Source: CAVXEH01 sp963805645 (GTDB lineage Bacteria > Chloroflexota > Limnocylindria > QHBO01). Taken from it: a DNA stretch of 64,000 bases. Positions 58,357-64,000 of the stretch are shown one piece after another. Position 1 is the first letter of the stretch. Every line of letters starts with the position of its first letter. The translations under genes and the position numbers were made by a program. The notes below the pieces were generated by a model. That model did not search any database. It was not told where the DNA came from and was given only the letters and a program-made list of their open reading frames with translations. The stretch is taken from assembly GCA_963805645.1 (NCBI GenBank), contig CAWDVA010000007.1, forward strand, positions 558,001-622,000, given 5' to 3'.

Positions 58357-61300
58357 TCAGCGGAACATTCGCTGTTGCTTCGCGAGGAGGAGGCGGGTCT
58401 CGCGACGCTCCTCGGCGACCGCCGCGTCCACCGGGCGGATCCGCCGGGCAACGACGTTGAGGACCCCGCCCTCGACCTGCAGGACGCCGTCGATGACCAG
58501 CAGCGGGTGGCGGTGCAGCAGCGCGCGGTACTGGGTGTAGACCTGCGGCCGGACGGTGACGTTGATCATCCCGGTCTCGTCCTCCAGGGCGATGAACACG
58601 AAGTTCTTGGCGGTCATGGGGTGCTGGATGCTCACCGCCAGCCCGGCCACGCGGACCGGCGAGCGGTCCCGCTGCCGCCCCGCCTCGGCGATGGTCAGCA
58701 CCCCGCGGCGTGCCACACGCGCGCGGAACAGCTCGACCGGGTGGGCCGTGGGCGACAGGCCCAGCTCCCGGTAGTCGGCGGCGATGCGCTCGGCGAAGGT
58801 CATGGCCGGCAGGCTCGCGCCCAGCGCGCGCTGGGCGTCATCGGTCAGCCCCAGGGCAGGGTGAGCCGGGTCGGCATCGGCCAGGGTTGTGCGCAGCTGC
58901 CAGAGCAGCTCCCGGCGGCCGACATCGGTCCAGTCGAAGGCGCCGATGGCGATCAGCCGCTCGACCACCTGCTCGCCCAGCCCGGTGCGGGCCACGAAGT
59001 CGCGCATGCCCGTGTACGGACCGATGGCGCGCTCACCCTCGAGCCGCTCGCGGACCCCCTCGTCGATGCCCTTGACCTGGCGCAGCCCCAGGCGCAGCCC
59101 GTAGTCCCGCCGCGCATCCCCGGAGTCGCCGATGCGCTCGACGTCGTGCTCCCACCCCGAGGCGTTGACGTCCACCGGCAGGATCCGCACCCCGTGGCGC
59201 TTGGCGTCGCCCACCAGCACGGAGGGCGAGTAGAAGCCCATGGGCTGGTTGTTCAGGAGCCCCGCGAGGTAATGGACCGGGTAGTGGAGCCGCAGCCAGG
59301 CGGTGTCGTAGGTGATCTTGGCGAAGGCCGCGGCGTGGGCCCGGGCGAAGCCGAACTCCGCGAAGGCGGAGCAGCGTTTGAAGAGCTCCTCGGCATCGGG
59401 CTCGGTGAGGCCGGTGCGCATGGCGCCGCCCACGAAGCGATCGCGCTCCGCCTGCATCTTCTGGTGGCTGCGGTGCGAGCCCATGGCCTTGCGGAAGATG
59501 TCCGCCTCGGTCGCGGAGTAGCCGCAGACGGCGATGGCGATCTGCATCACCTGCTCCTGGTAGAGGATCACGCCCAGGGTGTCCGCCAGGATCGGCTCCA
59601 GGCTGGGGTGGAAGTAGGTCACCGGCTCCGTCCCGGCGCGGCGGCGCAGGTAGGGGTGGACGGCGTTGCCCTGGATGGGGCCGGGCCGGATGATCGCGAC
59701 CTGGACCACCAGGTCCTCGAAGCGCTCGGGTCGGGCCTTGGGGAGGGCCTGCATCTGGGCCCGCGACTCGATCTGGAAGATCCCCACCGTGTCGGCGCTG
59801 CGGATGGTGGCGAAGACCTCCGGGTCGTCGTGGGGCAGGCTGTCGAGATCGAGGCGCTCGCCGGTGTCGCGCTCGACCCGGTCGAGGACGTCGCTCACCA
59901 CGCCCAGGGTGCGCAGGGAGAGGAGGTCGATCTTCACCAGGCCCAGCGCCTCGATGTCCTCCTTGTCGAACGCCGTCACCACTCGTCCCGGCATGGCGGC
60001 ACGCTCGATGGGGACCAGGTCGATGAGCGGGGTCCTCGTCACCAGCATCCCGCCGACGTGGATCCCCAGGTGGCGCGGGAAGCCGTCGATCTCCGCGCAC
60101 AGCGCCAGCAGCCACTGCCATCGGTTACGAGGAGCGGCATGGAGGCGCGCGGGTCCGTCCCCGTACTCGTGCGCACCCTCGTCCCTCGTGGCGTCGTCCT
60201 GAGCAGAGCCACTGCTGCGCTGGCCGTCCACGGCCAGCGATGGGATGACCTGCGGACGGCGGCGCTCCTCGACGAGCATCCCGCTCTCCGGATCCACGCG
60301 GGCCCGCGGCGGCGAGGTACCCGCGTAGCGCTTCTGCTCCCAGCCCTCGTGCTTCACCGAGACGACCGACTGATCCAGGACGGTCGGCCGGCGCGGCGGG
60401 TACCAGCCCGACTCCGAGTAGGGACGCCCGTCGTGGTCGTTCGCCGCATCGCGGGCCCGGGCCTCGGCGGCGGCAAGGTCCGGTCGCAGCGTGGGGCGGG
60501 GTCGCGAGTTCCAGCTCGAGTCGGCGGAGGGACGGACGAAGGCCTGGACCGATGGCGGCGCGACATCGGTCTGTGGCGACCGGCCGCGGCCATCGCGGCC
60601 CGAGGGGACGGCGAGCTCCGCCATCGGCATGCCAAGCTCGGTGAAGAGCCAGGCGAACGAGCCGTCCAGGGCCAGGTCGCGGGCCACGTCGGACGCGTCG
60701 CGGGTGTCGAGCGCCTTGGCGATGGCGTCGATGGCCTCCGGCGGAAAGGCGAGGGTCTTGGCCACCTCGCGGACCGCGGAGCGGGCGCGGTAGGTGATGA
60801 CGTTGCAGACCATGGCGGCGTGGTCCGCGCCGTACCGGGAGTACAGGTACTGGATGACCTCCTCGCGGCGGTTGACGTCCCAGTCGATGTCGATGTCGGG
60901 CAGGGCGCGCGCCTCGTTGATGAAGCGCTCGAAGAGGAGCTTGTGCTCGATGGGGTCGACCTTGGTGATCCCCAGGCAGTAGGCCACGATCGAGTCACCG
61001 GCGCTGCCCCGTCCCTGGCCGATGATCCCGCGCTCCCGCGCGAACTCCATGAGATCCCAGACGATGAGGAAGAACTCGGCGAGGTTCGTGCGCTCGATGA
61101 CGTCCAGCTCGTGCGCCAGCTGGGTGACCGCCTGCTTGGTAATGGGGTGGTAACGGGCCCGTAAGCCCTCGTGGGCAAGCTGGTAGAGGTAGGAGAACGG
61201 CGTCTCGCCCTCGGGGACCGTGAAGCCCGGGAACCGGTAGCGCTCGAAGTCCATCTGGAGGCGGCAGCCGGCGCCGATGGCGGCCGCGCGCGCCATCCCG

Positions 61301-62241
61301 TCCGCCCAGGCCCGGCGGGCGCGCGCATCGGGCAGCCCGGCGCCCATGGCGGCGAGCTCGCGCCCCGTCTTGAGCCGGTACTCCGCGTTGGGCAGGAGCA
61401 GCTCGCGGGCCTGGTCCAGGGTCGCCCCGTGCCGAATGCAGACCAGCACGTCCTGGAGCCGATGACCGCCGGGCTCCGCGTAGTGGACCTCGTTGGTCAC
61501 GACGGTCGGCAGCCCGGCCTCCTCGGCCAGCGCGGCGAGCCGGGCGACGAGCCAGTCGTCGTCCGGGCCGAGGTGATGGGAGAGCTCGATGAGAAAGTCG
61601 CCGTCGGCGAAGTGGGCGGCCCAGTCGCGGGCTGCAGTCAGCGCCCCGACGTGGTCGTCGGCGAGGAGGCAGCGCGGGACGGCGCCGTTCCTGCAGCCGG
61701 AGAGCCCCACCAGGTGGCCGCGCCCCTCGTCCAGGGCGGTCTCGACCAGCGCGCGCTCGAAGATGGGGTACTGCTTCTCCCCGGCGAGATGGGCACGGCT
61801 GGCGAGCCGCGACAGGGCGGTATAGCCAACCGGGTCGCGCGCCAGCACGACCAGGTGGTCGCCCGGAGCGGGGCCGGCGTGGAGCTCGCCGGGCCACCCG
61901 CGGCTGGCCTTCGCGCCGCGGATCGGGTCGTTGAGCTTGCGGCCGCGGCGGGCGAGGCGAAGCTCGTCGGGTCCGCGGGGAACGGCGATCTCCAGGCCGA
62001 TGATCGCCTCCACGGGGCGCAGTCCCGCGGAGCGGGCGGCATCGGTCCTGGTCTGGGCGGCCGCCTTCCAGAGGCGGACCGCGGCATACATCCCGGCGTG
62101 GTCGGTGATCGCCAGGGCGGGTATGCCCAGCAGGGCGGCGCGAGCGACGAGATCCTCCGGGTGGCTGGCGCCGTCGAGGAAGGAGAAGTTGCTGTGCGCG
62201 TGGAGCTCGCAGTAGGCGTCGGGGGTGTCCGGGCTGGTCAT
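58357..62241 (-). CDS. dnaE2: Error-prone DNA polymerase DnaE2 (ImuC-like) with an internal insertion
   Basis: This 1294-residue C-family polymerase is longer than typical DnaE2 (about 1050-1100). It has an N-terminal PHP domain (YCELHAHSNFSFLDGASHPEDL), catalytic aspartates in LPDIDIDWDVNRREEVI and GLVKIDLLSLRTLG, a helix-hairpin-helix region (TGLGEQVVERLIAIGAF) and a C-terminal OB domain (VRVAGLAVSIQHPMTAKNFV). The DGASHP N-terminus is typical of DnaE2. Residues about 547-700 form a low-complexity, Arg/Ser/Pro/Asp-rich insertion before FPRHLGIHVGGMLVT. A LexA-like box lies just upstream, so SOS induction is likely. imuA/imuB are not in this window. Confidence 0.9.
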   Translation of the reverse strand: MTSPDTPDAYCELHAHSNFSFLDGASHPEDLVARAALLGIPALAITDHAGMYAAVRLWKAAAQTRTDAARSAGLRPVEAIIGLEIAVPRGPDELRLARRGRKLNDPIRGAKASRGWPGELHAGPAPGDHLVVLARDPVGYTALSRLASRAHLAGEKQYPIFERALVETALDEGRGHLVGLSGCRNGAVPRCLLADDHVGALTAARDWAAHFADGDFLIELSHHLGPDDDWLVARLAALAEEAGLPTVVTNEVHYAEPGGHRLQDVLVCIRHGATLDQARELLLPNAEYRLKTGRELAAMGAGLPDARARRAWADGMARAAAIGAGCRLQMDFERYRFPGFTVPEGETPFSYLYQLAHEGLRARYHPITKQAVTQLAHELDVIERTNLAEFFLIVWDLMEFARERGIIGQGRGSAGDSIVAYCLGITKVDPIEHKLLFERFINEARALPDIDIDWDVNRREEVIQYLYSRYGADHAAMVCNVITYRARSAVREVAKTLAFPPEAIDAIAKALDTRDASDVARDLALDGSFAWLFTELGMPMAELAVPSGRDGRGRSPQTDVAPPSVQAFVRPSADSSWNSRPRPTLRPDLAAAEARARDAANDHDGRPYSESGWYPPRRPTVLDQSVVSVKHEGWEQKRYAGTSPPRARVDPESGMLVEERRRPQVIPSLAVDGQRSSGSAQDDATRDEGAHEYGDGPARLHAAPRNRWQWLLALCAEIDGFPRHLGIHVGGMLVTRTPLIDLVPIERAAMPGRVVTAFDKEDIEALGLVKIDLLSLRTLGVVSDVLDRVERDTGERLDLDSLPHDDPEVFATIRSADTVGIFQIESRAQMQALPKARPERFEDLVVQVAIIRPGPIQGNAVHPYLRRRAGTEPVTYFHPSLEPILADTLGVILYQEQVMQIAIAVCGYSATEADIFRKAMGSHRSHQKMQAERDRFVGGAMRTGLTEPDAEELFKRCSAFAEFGFARAHAAAFAKITYDTAWLRLHYPVHYLAGLLNNQPMGFYSPSVLVGDAKRHGVRILPVDVNASGWEHDVERIGDSGDARRDYGLRLGLRQVKGIDEGVRERLEGERAIGPYTGMRDFVARTGLGEQVVERLIAIGAFDWTDVGRRELLWQLRTTLADADPAHPALGLTDDAQRALGASLPAMTFAERIAADYRELGLSPTAHPVELFRARVARRGVLTIAEAGRQRDRSPVRVAGLAVSIQHPMTAKNFVFIALEDETGMINVTVRPQVYTQYRALLHRHPLLVIDGVLQVEGGVLNVVARRIRPVDAAVAEERRETRLLLAKQQRMFR

Positions 62242-62251
62242 CGGACGTGCA

Positions 62252-62272
62252 ATGATAGAACGCATGTTCTAT
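62252..62272. promoter_or_regulatory. LexA-like SOS box overlapping the dnaE2 promoter
   Basis: A perfect inverted repeat ATAGAAC-GCAT-GTTCTAT (62255-62272), matching the Gram-positive GAAC-N4-GTTC LexA consensus. It overlaps the dnaE2 -10 box TATCAT (62252-62257, minus strand), which is 10 nt before ATG 62241. A plus-strand TATTGT (62270-62275) overlaps its other end. Confidence 0.8.
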
Positions 62273-62281
62273 TGTGGGAAG

Positions 62282-62364
62282 CCCCAAAGGGAGCCGATGG
62301 CACGGGGGACGGCCACCTTGGCTGGCGCTGCAACAGCCGGCGGCGGCCATCCCCGTGCCTTTTT
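62282..62364 (+). ncRNA. Candidate small RNA divergent from dnaE2
   Basis: A possible transcript from the plus-strand TATTGT box would run about 80 nt and fold into a rod: GGCACGGGG (62299-62307) with CCCCGTGCC (62351-62359), inner GGCC pairs (62311-62314 / 62345-62348) and GGCTG (62320-62324) with CAGCC (62334-62338), followed by five Ts. It does not match any riboswitch I know. The same DNA is also an open frame in phase with the next gene (ATG 62297 with AAAGGGAG), so coding is the main alternative. Confidence 0.3.
62299..62364 (+). terminator. Intrinsic terminator-like hairpin with T-tract
   Basis: A 9-bp stem GGCACGGGG / CCCCGTGCC followed directly by TTTTTCTTC (62360-62368). It is the only hairpin I noticed in the window with a clear T-tract, which stands out in GC-rich DNA. 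Confidence 0.45.
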
Positions 62365-62476
62365 CTTCGTTCGGGCGCGCTCAATGAGCAGCGTTCCATC
62401 CTTGAGCGGACAGAGACTGTGTGGGGGCGCGATCGCGACACGAGAGGTGTCACGAGCGCCGCGCATCCTGGTTGCC

Positions 62477-62761
62477 ATGAACGCCTCCTCCGCTCTCGTT
62501 CGCACCCAGTTCACGCTCAGCGCGCCAGGCCGTCTCGACTTCGCGGTCACGGTCCGCCTGGCGCGCTTCGGCGACCGCTGGCTGGCCGTGGCCGAGATCG
62601 CGGACGAGCCGGAGGTCGGCCTGGGCCGCACCGCGCGCCAGGCCCTCGAGGCGGCGTTGGCATCCCTGGGCGACCATGCCGCCCGCGCGCTGCTGGCGGA
62701 CACCGCCCTGCTGCAGGCGAGCCTGGACATCCTTGGCCAGGAGCCCGCCGCCGCCGGCTGA
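62477..62761 (+). CDS. Hypothetical protein, HicB-like fold possible
   Basis: This 94-residue protein includes FAVTVRLARFGDRWLAVAEI, then DEPEVGLGRTARQALEAAL. The beta-hairpin followed by GxGxTxxEALExA is the pattern of the HicB/DUF1902-type partial RNase H fold, so it may be an orphan antitoxin-like protein, but I cannot name the family. No toxin gene is adjacent. ATG 62477 is chosen; ATG 62297 would add 60 residues of unconvincing sequence across a hairpin. Confidence 0.55.
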   Translation: MNASSALVRTQFTLSAPGRLDFAVTVRLARFGDRWLAVAEIADEPEVGLGRTARQALEAALASLGDHAARALLADTALLQASLDILGQEPAAAG

Positions 62762-62790
62762 ACCAGCCGTCGGGTCGCCGGCACCCCCGG

Positions 62791-62802
62791 TACGCTGTGT
62801 CG
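62791..62802 (+). promoter_or_regulatory. Leaderless-type promoter of the GNAT-like gene
   Basis: TACGCT (62791-62796), 6 nt, ATG at 62803. No Shine-Dalgarno lies between. Confidence 0.4.
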
Positions 62803-63267
62803 ATGAGCGCTCCAGCCGACCCCTTCGTCCCCGTCGACTTCAACGTTCCGCGCGAGCTCCGAAGCGACGGCTTCCGCCTCGAGCCTCTCGGGCCTGAGCA
62901 CAACGAGGCGGACCGCGAGGCGTGGACCTCGAGCATCGCCCACATCCGCGCCACGCCCGGCTTCGAGACGGGCAGCTGGCCGGAGCGGGTGATGACGCTC
63001 GACGAGAATCGCGCCGACCTCGTGCAGCACGCGCGCGACTTCTCCGAGCGCACCGGATTCACCTATACGGTGCTCAACGCGACGGATACCGTCATCGGTT
63101 GCGTGTACATCTACCCGTCGCGCCACCCGGAGCACGACGCACACGTCCGCTCCTGGGTCCGTGCCAAGGATGCGGATCGGGACGCGCCGCTCTACCGCGT
63201 GGTCCGCGACTGGCTCGTCGGGGCATGGCCGTTCCAGAACCCCGAGTACGCGGCCCGGCCCGGCTGA
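62803..63267 (+). CDS. GNAT-like N-acetyltransferase
   Basis: This 154-residue protein has a GNAT-type core: FRLEPLGPEHNEADREAW at the start, TGFTYTVLNATDTVIGCVYI as the central beta strands, and YPSRHPEHDAHVRSWVRAKD after them. The acetyl-CoA pyrophosphate loop (Q/RxxGxG/A) is not obvious, so cofactor binding is uncertain. The C-terminus (WLVGAWPFQNPEYAARPG) resembles a subfamily of small GNAT proteins. Preceded by TACGCT at 6 nt. Confidence 0.7.
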   Translation: MSAPADPFVPVDFNVPRELRSDGFRLEPLGPEHNEADREAWTSSIAHIRATPGFETGSWPERVMTLDENRADLVQHARDFSERTGFTYTVLNATDTVIGCVYIYPSRHPEHDAHVRSWVRAKDADRDAPLYRVVRDWLVGAWPFQNPEYAARPG

Positions 63268-63303
63268 CACCGCCGTGGCGGCCGGCGATCAGCCCGCTCG
63301 AGC

Positions 63304-64000
63304 CTAGGTGGCCGGTTCAGCGGCGAAACGGCCGTGCAGCATGCCGATCCCCACGGCCGGGACCAGCAGCAAGACGCCGCCGACGAGCGCCAGCGAGGCA
63401 TATCCGAACAGCTGGAGCAGCAGCCCCGAGCCCGCACTGGCGACGGCGGCCGCGGTCCAGACCAGCGTGTCGGTCATGCCCTGCAGCCGGATCCGCTCGG
63501 CCAGATCCGCCCCGCGCGAGAGCAGGCTGCTGCCGGAGACGAACCCCAGGTTCCACCCGAAGCCCAGGAGGAAGAGCCCGACGGTGAGCATGGGCACCGC
63601 ATCCGGTGGCGCGGCAGCCGCCACCACCGCCGCCAGCAGCAGGGTCGCGAATCCTGCGTAGAGGACGGGGATCTCGCCGAATCGAGACGCGAGGCGCCCG
63701 GAGATGGGCGAGAGGGCGAACATCCCGAGGGTGTGCGCGCTGATCACGATGCCCACCGTGCCGATGTCGTGCCCGGTGTCGCGGACATGCACCGGTGTCA
63801 TGGTCATGATCAGGACCATGACGATCTGCCCTGCCACCAGTCCCAGCAGGGCGATCCGCACCCGCACCTGGCCGAGCATCGTGCGCCAGGAGGAGCCACG
63901 TCGATCGCTTCGCGCGTCCGCGGTCGCAGCGCGGTCGGCAGGGAGCGCCAGCCGGACGAAGGCGACTGCCAGCCCGAACCCAACGACGGTGAAGGCGAAG
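63304..64000 (-). CDS. MFS transporter, C-terminal half
   Basis: The frame is open to the right edge, so the N-terminal half is cut off. The visible 231 residues begin at the end of membrane helix 6, pass through a basic/acidic cytoplasmic loop of about 30 residues, and continue with helices 7-12. The loop after helix 8 reads SPISGRLASRFGEIPVLYAG, the MFS inter-helix motif. FLLGFGWNLGFVSGSSLLS and ERIRLQGMTDTLVW are typical of drug or metabolite exporters. Substrate unknown. Confidence 0.85.
   Translation of the reverse strand, partial: FAFTVVGFGLAVAFVRLALPADRAATADARSDRRGSSWRTMLGQVRVRIALLGLVAGQIVMVLIMTMTPVHVRDTGHDIGTVGIVISAHTLGMFALSPISGRLASRFGEIPVLYAGFATLLLAAVVAAAAPPDAVPMLTVGLFLLGFGWNLGFVSGSSLLSRGADLAERIRLQGMTDTLVWTAAAVASAGSGLLLQLFGYASLALVGGVLLLVPAVGIGMLHGRFAAEPAT

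Noticed and set aside
58348..61164. 938-codon plus-strand frame opposite dnaE2
   Set aside because: Shadow of the polymerase; composition artefact.
62282..62364. Known riboswitch (TPP, cobalamin, fluoride, ZTP, guanidine)
   Set aside because: None of the conserved cores could be recognised in the hairpin sequence; kept only as an unnamed candidate RNA.
62269..63270. Minus-strand frame of 333 codons opposite the GNAT-like gene
   Set aside because: The plus strand shows a GNAT-like fold pattern and a -10 box; the minus frame has no motif.
1..64000. tRNA, rRNA, CRISPR array, IS element or prophage
   Set aside because: Intergenic gaps are short; none contains a cloverleaf with a CCA-end pattern, spaced repeats, transposase or integrase that I could see. 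A tRNA scan would be decisive.

Overview
The window is 64 kb of GC-rich bacterial DNA, densely packed with about 64 protein genes. I see no rRNA, tRNA, CRISPR array, prophage or insertion sequence. Gene content suggests an uncultured, high-GC Chloroflexota (a Limnocylindria-like lineage) rather than an actinobacterium. The indications are HrcA/CIRCE heat-shock control, a DUF5679 zinc-ribbon peptide, SdhC/D-type membrane anchors, a VanW protein and a rok-gap-pgk-eno operon. This placement is inference from gene content; there is no marker rRNA here.

Layout. 1-1478: pgpH (cut by the left edge), yqeY and rpsU. 1710-4067: a TetR-regulated ABC exporter with a perfect 21-bp operator. 4071-14613: a long glycerol block on the minus strand, in transcription order dhaM2, glpF, dhaK, dhaL, glpK, dhaM, plsY, pgsA, glpA, glpB, glpC. 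It covers uptake, both kinase routes (glycerol to G3P; dihydroxyacetone to DHAP), G3P oxidation and the first steps of phospholipid synthesis from G3P. 14735-19616: a second dhaL followed by a histidine kinase/response regulator pair, then (minus) a third dhaL, a small acidic repeat protein and an aldo/keto reductase. 19711-22454: a four-gene operon joining a GlpA-like flavoprotein to SdhB-, SdhC- and SdhD-like subunits, which looks like a hybrid membrane dehydrogenase and is the most unusual system in the window.

22477-39669: translation, heat-shock and repair genes (HIT, rsmE, prmA, dnaJ, ycaQ-like glycosylase, xth, dnaK-grpE-hrcA, hemW, CPBP protease, lepA, VanW, rpsT). dnaJ and hrcA lie 7.5 kb apart but each carries a CIRCE operator. 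39783-45151: lower glycolysis operon (ROK kinase, gap, pgk, eno, methyltransferase). 45318-49819: DUF5679 peptide, nucleoside phosphorylase, a large anchored lamin-tail/OB-fold surface protein and a membrane protein. 49868-53869: carAB, with carB carrying a one-base frameshift and lacking the C-terminal allosteric domain. 53979-58342: BioY, a DUF4349 lipoprotein, a VIT1/CCC1 transporter and membrane proteins. 58357-64000: an SOS-type dnaE2 polymerase with a LexA-like box, a possible small RNA, a GNAT protein and an MFS transporter cut by the right edge.

A recurring signal is that about thirteen genes that head transcription units have a TANNNT -10 box only 6-10 nt before the start codon and no Shine-Dalgarno sequence. 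Several genes inside operons do have one. This points to widespread leaderless transcription.
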